From Pseudomonas sp. PIC25 (GTDB taxonomy: Bacteria > Pseudomonadota > Gammaproteobacteria > Pseudomonadales > Pseudomonadaceae), in NCBI RefSeq assembly GCF_002286785.1, contig NZ_MUJY01000132.1, positions 30,291 through 94,290 on the forward strand: a stretch of 64,000 nucleotides of DNA. The letters are read 5' to 3'. Below, piece after piece: positions 1-7,685 of the stretch. The translations under genes and the position numbers were made by a program. The number at the start of each line of letters is the position of its first letter. Within the stretch, counting starts at the first letter, position 1. The notes under the pieces were generated by a model. That model saw nothing but the letters and a program-made list of their open reading frames with translations. It was not told the DNA's origin and ran no database searches.

Positions 1-660
1 GATCGCCGGGGTGCGCGCACCCTTGAAGGCGTCGCGGCCACCCAGTTCGAACTCGATGGCGGCGGTGGCGATGATGGTCTTGGGCCAGAGCGCATTGACG
101 CTGATGCCGTACTTCTTGAATTCCTCGCTCATGCCCAGGGTGAGCATGCTCATGCCGTACTTGGTCACGCTGTACGGGCCGTGCTGGGCGAACCACCTGG
201 CGTCCAGGTTCAACGGCGGCGACAGGCTGAGGATATGACCATTGCCGCTCTGCTTCAGGTAGGGCAACGCGGCCTGGCTGCAGACCATCACTGCGCGAGT
301 GTTGATCTGGAACATCAGGTCGAAACGCTTGGGCTCCAGCCGTTCGACGCCGAGCAGCTTGATCGCGCCGGCGTTGTTGACCAGCGCATCGATTCCACCG
401 AACCGCTCGGCGGCTTGGGCCATGGCCTCGCGCACGGCGTTCTCGTCGCGGACGTCCAGTTGCAGCGCCAGGGCCTTGCCGCCGGCGGCCTCGACTTCCT
501 CCGCGACGCTATGGATGGTGCCGGGAAGCTTCGGATGCGGTTCGGCGCTTTTCGCTGCCACCACCACGTTGGCGCCGTCCCGCGCCGCGCGCAGGGCGAT
601 CTCCCGGCCGATGCCGCGGCTGGCGCCGGTGATGAACAGGGTCTTTCCGGTGAGTGACAT
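1..660 (-). CDS. atuG: SDR family oxidoreductase AtuG (partial, 3' end outside window)
   Basis: The visible 220 codons start at the ATG at 660 and run off the window edge. The protein opens with the Rossmann motif TGASRGIG near residues 10-17, has the NNAG motif near 90-100, and a YSVTK stretch giving the catalytic Tyr-x3-Lys. It is therefore a short-chain dehydrogenase/reductase, resembling the HSDL2-like branch. It is the last visible gene of the acyclic terpene utilisation operon, 54 bp downstream of atuF, in the position AtuG holds in P. aeruginosa. Its exact step in citronellol/geraniol degradation is not established; oxidation or reduction of a terpenoid alcohol, aldehyde or CoA intermediate is the inference. 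The assignment to AtuG rests on gene order more than on sequence. Confidence 0.85.
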   Translation of the reverse strand, partial: MSLTGKTLFITGASRGIGREIALRAARDGANVVVAAKSAEPHPKLPGTIHSVAEEVEAAGGKALALQLDVRDENAVREAMAQAAERFGGIDALVNNAGAIKLLGVERLEPKRFDLMFQINTRAVMVCSQAALPYLKQSGNGHILSLSPPLNLDARWFAQHGPYSVTKYGMSMLTLGMSEEFKKYGISVNALWPKTIIATAAIEFELGGRDAFKGARTPAI

Positions 661-714
661 GGCGGTTCTCCTGGTTGATTGCGAGGCGAGATATCGACGG
701 CGTGCATGACGGTT

Positions 715-2703
715 TCAGGTTTCTTCGGCTTCCACTTCGATCAGAAGCTGGCGGCTCCTGACCTGATCGCCCCGGCTCACGCCGACCCGACGGACGACGC
801 CGTCCATGCCGGCCTTGAGCGGGTGTTCCATCTTCATCGCTTCCAGCACCACCAGCAGTTGGCCCTTGCCGACCTTTTCGCCCTCGGCGACCAGCACCTC
901 GACGATGGCACCATCCATCGGCGCCTTGATCGTGCCGGAGTGCGTGGCGTTCTGCGCACCGCTCGGCGCATGGGTGAGATCACGCAATTCCAGGTTGCCG
1001 AAGGCACCGTGCAACCAGATGCGCTCGCCGTCGAGGTGGTAGGCAAGACGTCGGCGCACGCCGTCCAGTTCGACTGTAGCCCAGCGGCCGTCGCTGCCGA
1101 TCAGTCGCAGGTCCATGGTCTGCTCGCCGCAGTGGGCGAGCATCCGCGGCTGCGGGCCACCGTCCAGCAGGTCCAGTTGCACCGAATGCTTCTCTTCGCC
1201 GCGGCCGAGCAGGTAGCGCCAGGGCGCACTGTTGGCGCTACGCCAGCCGGCCAGACCGGGCTGGTGTGCTCGCGCCAGGGCCGACGCCTGGTAGAGCAGG
1301 GCGGCGGCCACGGCCAGCTCGCCGGGGATAGGCGGTTGCGGGTGCAGGCTCGGATCGTCGGCAAAATGTTCACCGATGAAGGCGGTGGTCGCCTCGCCTG
1401 CGGCGAAAACGGGATGCGCCAACAGGTTGGCGAGGAAACGTTGGTTACCGGTAACGCCGAGCAGCACGCAATCCTCGACGGCGCGCAGTAGCTTGCGCCG
1501 GGCTTCGTCGCGGGTCTCGCCGTAGGCGATCAGCTTGGCCAGCATCGGATCGTAGAAGGGGGTGACGGACTGGCCTTCCTCCAGGCCGTGATCGATGCGG
1601 ATGCCGTCGATGATGGCCGGGTCCCAACGCACCACCTTGCCGGTCTGGGGCAGGAAGCCATGGGCCGTGTCCTCGGCATACAGGCGGACCTCGATGGCAT
1701 GGCCATGCAGCGGGATGTCGTCCTGACGCAGCGGCAACGGCTGGCCCTCGGCGACATGCAGCTGCCAGGCCACCAGATCCTGGCCGGTGACCAGTTCGGT
1801 GACCGGATGTTCCACCTGCAGGCGGGTGTTCATTTCCAGGAAATAGAACGCGCCGTCGCGGTCGAGGAGGAACTCGACGGTTCCGGCCCCCACGTAGCGG
1901 ACGCTGGCCGCCGCCTGCACTGCCGCTTCGCCCATGGCCCGGCGCAGCGCCGGCGTCATCACCGGGCAGGGGGCTTCCTCGATCACCTTCTGGTGGCGGC
2001 GCTGCACCGAGCAATCGCGCTCGCCGAGGTAGACCAGATTGCCGTGCCGGTCGCCGAAAACCTGGATTTCCACATGGCGCGGCTGGATCACCGCCTTTTC
2101 GAGAATCAGTTCGGCCGAGCCGAAGGCGTTCAGGGCTTCGGAACGGGCAGTGCGCAGTTGGACGATCAGTTCGTCGGCCGAATGCACCAGGCGCATGCCG
2201 CGCCCGCCACCGCCGGCGCTGGCCTTGATCATCAGCGGATAGCCAATGCACGCCGCCTCGCGGACGAAGGCGGCATCGCCCTGTTCGGCGCCTTCGTAGC
2301 CGGGAATGCACGGCACGCCGGCTTCCTGCATGGCGAGTTTGGACAGGCGCTTGCTGCCCATCAGGCGAATCGCCTCGACCGATGGCCCGATGAAGACGAC
2401 CCCCGCCGCCTCGCAGGCTTCGGCGAAGGCGGCGTTTTCCGACAGGAAGCCGTATCCGGGATGGATGGCGTCGGCACCGGTCCGGCGCGCGGCGGCGAGG
2501 AGAGCTTCGCCGTTCAGGTATGACTGGCCGACCGGGGCCGGGCCGATGCACACCGCCTCGTCGGCCAGTTGCACGTGACGGGCCTCGCGATCGGCCTCGC
2601 TGCATACCGCCACCGTACGATAGCCAAGGCGGTGCGCGGTGGCGATGACCCGGCAGGCGATCTCGCCACGGTTGGCGATGAGAATCTTGTTGAAAGTGGG
2701 CAT
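715..2703 (-). CDS. atuF: Geranyl-CoA carboxylase alpha (biotin) subunit AtuF
   Basis: A 662-residue biotin-dependent acyl-CoA carboxylase alpha subunit. It has a biotin carboxylase domain starting FNKILIANRGEIA, a glycine-rich ATP-grasp loop (KASAGGGGRGM), the ERDCSVQRRHQK motif and EMNTRLQVEHPVTE. The C-terminal biotinyl domain carries EAMKMEHPL, with the acceptor lysine at about residue 624. It should carboxylate biotin and pass CO2 to the AtuC subunit, which carboxylates geranyl-CoA to isohexenylglutaconyl-CoA. Start chosen at MPTFNK, because the frame remains open upstream across the atuE gene without domain support. Sequence alone does not separate it from methylcrotonyl-CoA carboxylase alpha; the surrounding atu genes decide. 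Confidence 0.93.
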   Translation of the reverse strand: MPTFNKILIANRGEIACRVIATAHRLGYRTVAVCSEADREARHVQLADEAVCIGPAPVGQSYLNGEALLAAARRTGADAIHPGYGFLSENAAFAEACEAAGVVFIGPSVEAIRLMGSKRLSKLAMQEAGVPCIPGYEGAEQGDAAFVREAACIGYPLMIKASAGGGGRGMRLVHSADELIVQLRTARSEALNAFGSAELILEKAVIQPRHVEIQVFGDRHGNLVYLGERDCSVQRRHQKVIEEAPCPVMTPALRRAMGEAAVQAAASVRYVGAGTVEFLLDRDGAFYFLEMNTRLQVEHPVTELVTGQDLVAWQLHVAEGQPLPLRQDDIPLHGHAIEVRLYAEDTAHGFLPQTGKVVRWDPAIIDGIRIDHGLEEGQSVTPFYDPMLAKLIAYGETRDEARRKLLRAVEDCVLLGVTGNQRFLANLLAHPVFAAGEATTAFIGEHFADDPSLHPQPPIPGELAVAAALLYQASALARAHQPGLAGWRSANSAPWRYLLGRGEEKHSVQLDLLDGGPQPRMLAHCGEQTMDLRLIGSDGRWATVELDGVRRRLAYHLDGERIWLHGAFGNLELRDLTHAPSGAQNATHSGTIKAPMDGAIVEVLVAEGEKVGKGQLLVVLEAMKMEHPLKAGMDGVVRRVGVSRGDQVRSRQLLIEVEAEET

Positions 2704-2788
2704 CTCGGCTCCTTGGTTGAGGGGGAGGGGCGAGGTGGGCGGCGTGAGGAGAAGTGTCATGCCACTCATTCCCCTCACGCCTGACACC

Positions 2789-3589
2789 TCAATCCTCACA
2801 CCACTCCGGCTTGCGTTTCTGCACGAAGGCCATGGTGCCTTCGGCGCCCTCGGGGCCGGTGACGGCTTCGGCGAACCGGTCGGCGGCTTCGTCCAGCAGC
2901 GTACCCAGTGGGGTGGTTTCGGTCGCCAGCAGGAGGTGCTTAGTCCTGGCGTTGGCCTGCGGCGCGCATTGGCGTACCTGGCCGAGCACTTCGGCGAGGC
3001 GTTGGTCCAGTGCGTCGGCGTTGGCTTCGCAGTAGTGCACCAGTCCCAGGCGCCATGCTTCCGCGCCATCGAAGCGGGCGGCGGTGAGGGCCAGGCGGCG
3101 GGCCTGGGTCAGGCCGATGCGCTTGGCCACGAACGGCGCGATCTGCGCGGGCAGGATGCCGAGGCTGGTTTCCGGCAGGCCGAACTGCGCGCGTTCATGG
3201 GCAATGGCGATGTCGGAAACACAGGTCAGGCCGAAACCGCCGCCGAGCACCGCGCCCTCGAGCACAGCCACCAGCACCTGCGGAATGGCCTGGGCTTCTT
3301 CCAGCAGGCTGCCGAAGGCGCGGTTCAGGCTGCGATAGGCGTCGGCACCCGCGCTGCGGGCGGTGGCCATGTCCTTGATGTCGCCGCCGGCGCAGAAGTG
3401 GCCAGCGGCACCGCGCAGCACCAGGGCACGCACCTCGCGGTCGACGCCGACAGCCGCCAGCACGGCGCGCAGCTCATCCACCATGCGCAGGCTCATGGCG
3501 TTGCGGCAGTCCGGGCGGTTGAGGGTGATCTGCAGCACGCCGCGGTCGTAGGCCAGCAGCAGGGTTTCGCAGTTCGGCAGTTCAGTCAT
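2789..3589 (-). CDS. atuE: Isohexenylglutaconyl-CoA hydratase AtuE (crotonase family)
   Basis: A 266-residue crotonase-fold protein expected to hydrate isohexenylglutaconyl-CoA in the terpene pathway. The oxyanion-hole segments are visible: HFCAGGDIKDM (65-74) and GAVLGGGFGL (112-121). The second catalytic glutamate of the crotonase family is present at E140 (GLPETSLG), while the usual first glutamate (in GGG-x-E-L of canonical hydratases) appears as Gly120. Start at MTELPN, preceded by GAGGAA seven bases upstream; the open frame continues into a repeat region that has no coding support. It lies 85 bp upstream of atuF and 316 bp downstream of atuD, the largest gap in the operon. Confidence 0.9.
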   Translation of the reverse strand: MTELPNCETLLLAYDRGVLQITLNRPDCRNAMSLRMVDELRAVLAAVGVDREVRALVLRGAAGHFCAGGDIKDMATARSAGADAYRSLNRAFGSLLEEAQAIPQVLVAVLEGAVLGGGFGLTCVSDIAIAHERAQFGLPETSLGILPAQIAPFVAKRIGLTQARRLALTAARFDGAEAWRLGLVHYCEANADALDQRLAEVLGQVRQCAPQANARTKHLLLATETTPLGTLLDEAADRFAEAVTGPEGAEGTMAFVQKRKPEWCED

Positions 3590-3649
3590 GCCAGGATTCC
3601 TCGTTGATTGGGCCGTTCCACGTCGGGGGGAGTCGTTTCCAGGCGCTGT

Positions 3650-3898
3650 GTTCTTGATCGTTCCCATGCTCCGCGTGGGAGTGCCGCTTGCGACGCTCCG
3701 CGTCGTCTGGGACGCGGAGCGTCCCACCCTGGGTTCCCACGCGGACGGGGCGACGGTTCGACGTGGGAACCATCGAGGCCCGCGTTCTTGATCGTTCCCA
3801 CGCTCCGCGTGGGAATGCCGCTTGCGACGCTCCGCGTCGCTGGGACGTGGAGCGTGCCGCCCTGGATTCCCACGCGGACGGTTCGACGAGGGAGTCAC
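3650..3898. repeat. Two tandem copies of a palindrome-rich repeat between atuD and atuE
   Basis: The 316-bp gap between atuD and atuE is filled by two direct, imperfect copies of one unit, about 3650-3783 and 3784-3898. Each starts GTTCTTGATCGTTCCCA and contains nested inverted repeats such as GTTCCCACGCTCCGCGTGGGAA and GACGCTCCGCGTC. The units could fold into stable hairpins in the atu transcript. Sequences of this type are common as dispersed repeats in Pseudomonas genomes (family knowledge). Open frames across it are by-products of the palindromes. Confidence 0.85.
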
Positions 3899-3905
3899 AT
3901 TGTTG

Positions 3906-5066
3906 TTACCCCTTCTTCTTCCCCGGCAGGATGCCCATCAGCTTGCAGATGATGCCGAGCATGATTTCGTCCGCGCCGCCGCCGATGGAGACCAGGCGTA
4001 CGTCGCGGTAGGCGCGGGATACCGGGTTGTCCCACATGAAGCCCATGCCGCCCCAGTACTGCAGGCAGGCGTCGCTGACTTCGCGGCCGAGGCGGCCGGC
4101 CTTGAGCTTGGCCATGGAGGCCAGCTTGGTGACGTCCTTGCCGGCGATGTACTGCTCGGTGGCCTGGTAGACCAGGGCGCGCAGGGCCTCGATCTCGGTC
4201 TGCAGCTCGGCCATGCGGAAATGGATGACCTGGTTATCGATCAGCGGCTGGCCGAAGGTCTGTCGCTCCTTGCAGTAGGCGATGGTGGCGTCGACGCAGT
4301 GTTCCAGGCCCTTGATCATGTTGGCCGCGCCGAACAGGCGTTCTTCCTGGAATTGCAGCATCTGCATCATGAACCCCGCACCTTCCTGGCCGATGCGGTA
4401 GCGCTGCGGCACGCGCACGTTGTCGAAGAACACCTGGGCGGTCTCCGAACTGCGCATGCCGAGCTTGTCCAGGTGCGGGCTGACGCTGATGCCCGGGGTC
4501 TTCATCGGCACCATGATCAGCGACTTGTTGATGTGCGGCTTGTCGTCCGAAGTATTGGCCAGCAGGCACATGAAGTCGGCCGACGGCGAGTTGGTGATCC
4601 ACATCTTGCTGCCGTTGATCACGTAGTCGTTGCCGTCCTTGCGCGCCGTGGTCTTCAACCCGGCGACGTCGGAGCCGGCGCCCACTTCGGAAACGCCGAT
4701 GCAACCCACCCGCTCCCCGGCGATGGCCGGTCGGAGGAACTCCTCGCGCAGCTCGTCGGAACCGAAGCGCGCCAGGGCCGGAGTGCACATATCGGTCTGC
4801 ACGCCGATGGACATCGGGATGCCGCCGCAATGAATGGTGCCGAACTCCTCGGCGGCGACGATGGAATAGCTGTAGTCCAGGCCCATGCCGCCGAACTTCT
4901 CCGGTTTGGAAATACCCAGCAGGCCAAGGGCGCCGGCTTTCCGGAAGATGTCGTGGATCGGGAAGCGCCCGGCTTTCTCCCATTCGTCGACGTGCGGATT
5001 GATCTCTTTCTCGACGAAATTCCGCACGGTGCGGCGCAGTTCTTCGTGTTCCTGGGTAAACAGCAT
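3906..5066 (-). CDS. atuD: Citronellyl-CoA dehydrogenase AtuD (acyl-CoA dehydrogenase)
   Basis: A 386-residue FAD-dependent acyl-CoA dehydrogenase, placed by its neighbours as the enzyme oxidising citronellyl-CoA to geranyl-CoA. Family motifs: GCIGVSEVGAGSDVAG (121-136), MWITN (155-159) and a C-terminal RDVRLVSIGGGADEIM. At the position where medium-chain enzymes have the catalytic glutamate of the YEG motif this protein has glycine (about 362-364). A glutamate in FQEERL (E242) matches the catalytic position of isovaleryl-CoA and long-chain dehydrogenases, which suits a branched substrate. Start at MLFTQEHEEL with AAGGAG nine bases upstream. Electrons should go to ETF. Confidence 0.92.
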   Translation of the reverse strand: MLFTQEHEELRRTVRNFVEKEINPHVDEWEKAGRFPIHDIFRKAGALGLLGISKPEKFGGMGLDYSYSIVAAEEFGTIHCGGIPMSIGVQTDMCTPALARFGSDELREEFLRPAIAGERVGCIGVSEVGAGSDVAGLKTTARKDGNDYVINGSKMWITNSPSADFMCLLANTSDDKPHINKSLIMVPMKTPGISVSPHLDKLGMRSSETAQVFFDNVRVPQRYRIGQEGAGFMMQMLQFQEERLFGAANMIKGLEHCVDATIAYCKERQTFGQPLIDNQVIHFRMAELQTEIEALRALVYQATEQYIAGKDVTKLASMAKLKAGRLGREVSDACLQYWGGMGFMWDNPVSRAYRDVRLVSIGGGADEIMLGIICKLMGILPGKKKG

Positions 5067-5123
5067 CTTGTTGTTCTCCTTGCCGTTTCCTCTCCCGTCA
5101 CACGGAAGAGTGGATTCGTGTAG

Positions 5124-5150
5124 CCCGGATAAGCGGCAGCGCAATCCGGG
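5124..5150. repeat. REP-like hairpin between atuC and atuD
   Basis: An inverted repeat with arms CCCGGAT and ATCCGGG separated by 13 bases lies just after the atuC stop codon, upstream of atuD. The surrounding motif (GTAGCCCGGATAAGCG... GCAATCCGGG) is a familiar dispersed Pseudomonas repeat. Within an operon it may stabilise the upstream message or attenuate transcription. Confidence 0.7.
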
Positions 5151-5154
5151 TTCT

Positions 5155-6771
5155 CTAGAAACGCGCCACGCCGAAACTGTTGGTCTTTAACGGCCGGTCC
5201 TCCGCCTCCGCGCAAATATCCAGCAGGTAGCCGAGCATCCTGCGGGTATCGCGCGGGTCGATCAGGCCGTCGTCCCATAGGCTGGCGGTGCCGTAGAGCG
5301 CGCCGGACTGGCTGTCGAGCTTCTGTGCGGTGGCGGTTTCCAGCATGTCGAGCATCTTCGGGTCGGGGACCTTGCCTTCCTTCGCGTGTTTTTCCTCGGT
5401 GACGATGCGCAGCACCTTGCCGGCCTGGGCGCCGCCCATCACCGCCGTGCGGCTGTTCGGCCAGGCGAAGATAAAGCGCGGGTCGAGGCCGCGGCCGCAC
5501 ATGGCGTAGTTGCCGGCGCCGTAGGAGCCGCCGATGACCACGGTCAGCTTGGGCACCCGGGCGTTGGCCACCGCCTGGATCATCTTCGAACCGTGCTTGA
5601 TCACGCCGTTCTGTTCCGACTCGGTACCCACCATGAAGCCGGTGGTGTTGTGGAAGAACAGGATCGGCGTGTTGCTCTGGTCGCAGAGCTGGATGAACTG
5701 CGCGGCCTTGGCGGCGCCTTTCGGAGTGATCGGACCGTTGTTGCCGATGAAGCCGCAGGGCTGGCCCTCGATGGCCAAGTGGCCGCAAACGGTCTGGCTG
5801 TCGAATTCATTCTTGAAATCGAGGAATTCGGAGCCGTCGGCGATCCGCGCAATGATTTCGCGCACGTCGTAGGGCTTCTTCGGGTCGGCCGGGACCAGCC
5901 CGAGCAGCTCCTCGGCCGGGTACAGCGGCTCGCGCCAGGTGCGTTGCGAGCGGGCTGGCAACTGGGCGTTCCAAGGCAGCAGGGCGAGGATGTCGCGGAC
6001 GATGCGCACGCCGTCGGCATCGTTCTCCGCCAGGTATTCGGCGGTGCCAGCGACCTGGGCGTGCATCGCGGCGCCGCCCAGTTCCTCGTCGGTCGCCACT
6101 TCGCCGGTGGCGGCCTTGAGCAGCGGCGGGCCGGCGAGGAACAGCTTGGCCTTGTCCCGCACCACCACCACGTAATCGGAAAGCCCCGGCTGATAGGCCC
6201 CGCCAGCGGTGCTGGAACCGTGCACCACGGTGATCTGCGGGAGGCCCATGGCCGACATCCGTGCCTGGTTGGCGAAGCCGCGCGCGCCTTCGACGAAGAT
6301 TTCCGCCGCGTAGTTGAGGTTGGCGCCGCCGCTTTCGGTGAGCGCCACCACCGGTAGCTTGTTCTCCATGGCGATCTGTTGCAGACGCAGGGTCTTCTTC
6401 AGCCCGGTGGGGGATATGGTGCCGCCCTTGATCGCGCTGTTGCTGGCGGTCACCAAGCAGCGCACCCCGGCGATGTAGCCGATGCCGGCAATGATGCCGC
6501 CGCCGGCCTGGGTGCCGTCCTTGTCGTCGTGGAGCTTGTAGCCGGCCAGCGAACAGAGTTCGAGGAATGGCGCACCGGGGTCGAGCAACAGGTTCAGGCG
6601 TTCGCGCGGCAGCAGTTGGCCGCGCTTGTCGAACTTGGTCTTGGCTTCGGCCGCCTTGTCCAGCAGCTTCTGCTCGATCTCACGGAAACCGGCGACGGCC
6701 GCCAGCATGGCCTCGCGGTTGCGGGCGAAATCCGCGCCCTGGGTGTCGATCTGCGACTGGATGACCGCCAT
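5155..6771 (-). CDS. atuC: Geranyl-CoA carboxylase beta subunit AtuC (carboxyltransferase)
   Basis: A 538-residue carboxyltransferase subunit of the acyl-CoA carboxylase family, the partner of AtuF. Two crotonase-like halves are evident: the N-terminal half has SGGANLNYAAE and HGSSTAGGAYQPG, the C-terminal half has FFHNTTGFMVG, GGSYGAGNYAMCGRG and FAWPNSRTAVMGGAQAG. The length matches methylcrotonyl/geranyl-CoA carboxylase beta subunits. The start lies three bases after the atuB stop codon, so the two genes are almost certainly co-translated. In the pathway it transfers carboxyl from biotin to geranyl-CoA. Confidence 0.94.
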   Translation of the reverse strand: MAVIQSQIDTQGADFARNREAMLAAVAGFREIEQKLLDKAAEAKTKFDKRGQLLPRERLNLLLDPGAPFLELCSLAGYKLHDDKDGTQAGGGIIAGIGYIAGVRCLVTASNSAIKGGTISPTGLKKTLRLQQIAMENKLPVVALTESGGANLNYAAEIFVEGARGFANQARMSAMGLPQITVVHGSSTAGGAYQPGLSDYVVVVRDKAKLFLAGPPLLKAATGEVATDEELGGAAMHAQVAGTAEYLAENDADGVRIVRDILALLPWNAQLPARSQRTWREPLYPAEELLGLVPADPKKPYDVREIIARIADGSEFLDFKNEFDSQTVCGHLAIEGQPCGFIGNNGPITPKGAAKAAQFIQLCDQSNTPILFFHNTTGFMVGTESEQNGVIKHGSKMIQAVANARVPKLTVVIGGSYGAGNYAMCGRGLDPRFIFAWPNSRTAVMGGAQAGKVLRIVTEEKHAKEGKVPDPKMLDMLETATAQKLDSQSGALYGTASLWDDGLIDPRDTRRMLGYLLDICAEAEDRPLKTNSFGVARF

Positions 6772-6774
6772 GGC

Positions 6775-7650
6775 TCACTCCGCATCCTTCAGCACGTCGG
6801 GCAGGAAGGCCCGGTGGAAGCCGTTGTACGGCTGGTGCTGCCCGGGTTTCGCCTTGCCCAGCGGGAAGGCCCGGCCGCCGAGGCTGGCGCCGCCGTCGAT
6901 ACGCAAGGTGGCGCCGTTGACGAAGGCGGCGCCGGGGGAGAGCAGGAAGACGATGGCGGCGGAGACCTCCGACTCGGTGCCGATGCGCTTGAGCGGCACG
7001 CTTTCCCGCAGGGTGGGGATCACCGCGCGGAAGGCGCCTTCGTAGGTATCCATGCCGCTGGAGGCGATCCAGCCCGGTGCCACGGCGTTCACCCGGACCC
7101 CGGCGTGCGCCCACTCGACGGCGGCGGTGCGGGTGAAGTTCTCCATGCCGGCGCGTGCCGCCCCGGAGTGGCCCATGCCGGGCATGCCGCCCCACATGTC
7201 GGCGAGCATGTTGACGATGCCGCCGCCGGTCTTGCTCATGCTCTGGTTGAACACCTCGCGGGCGACCAGGAAGCCGCCGACCAGGTTGGTGCGCACCACC
7301 GTCTCGAAGCCCTTCTGGTTGATCGAGGCGAGCGGGGCGGGGTATTGCCCGCCGGCGTTATTGACCAGTTGATGGATGGCACCACGCTCGGCGACCACCG
7401 CTGCGACCATGGCCTTCACCTGATCCTCGTCGCGGATGTCGCAGGCATGCCAACTGGCGCTGCCACCGTCCTCGCTGATTTCGCCGGCGGTCTTTTCCAG
7501 TTTTTCCGCCTTGCGCCCGACCAGCACCACATGCGCGCCCAGGGCCGCCAGTTCATGGGCGGTACAACGGCCGATGCCGCTGCCGCCACCGGTGACCAGG
7601 ATGGTCTGGCCGGCGAACAGGCCGGGCCGGAAGATTGAGTCGTATGCCAT
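6775..7650 (-). CDS. atuB: SDR family protein AtuB, PECR-like
   Basis: A 291-residue short-chain dehydrogenase/reductase with the cofactor motif TGGGSGIG (20-27) and NNAG (97-100). The usual Tyr-x3-Lys is replaced: the segment GHSGAARAG puts Ser162 and Arg166 at those positions. This HSGAARAG motif is characteristic of the peroxisomal trans-2-enoyl-CoA reductase type (PECR) rather than of classical dehydrogenases, so the substrate is probably a CoA thioester. It is the second gene of the atu operon, 35 bp after atuA and 3 bp before atuC. Its exact reaction in terpene breakdown is unproven. Confidence 0.9.
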   Translation of the reverse strand: MAYDSIFRPGLFAGQTILVTGGGSGIGRCTAHELAALGAHVVLVGRKAEKLEKTAGEISEDGGSASWHACDIRDEDQVKAMVAAVVAERGAIHQLVNNAGGQYPAPLASINQKGFETVVRTNLVGGFLVAREVFNQSMSKTGGGIVNMLADMWGGMPGMGHSGAARAGMENFTRTAAVEWAHAGVRVNAVAPGWIASSGMDTYEGAFRAVIPTLRESVPLKRIGTESEVSAAIVFLLSPGAAFVNGATLRIDGGASLGGRAFPLGKAKPGQHQPYNGFHRAFLPDVLKDAE

Positions 7651-7685
7651 TCGTTGTCGTCCTCGTCGTGGTGGCCCGGAAACCG

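Noticed and set aside
181..1491. Plus-strand open frames antisense to atuG and atuF
   Set aside because: They are typical high-GC shadow frames opposite recognised genes; their translations lack any domain.
3650..3898. Possible CRISPR-like repeats
   Set aside because: Only two long directly adjacent copies, no spacers and no cas genes.
3582..4011. Open frames on both strands across the atuD-atuE repeat region
   Set aside because: They arise from the palindromic repeats and start without ribosome-binding sites.
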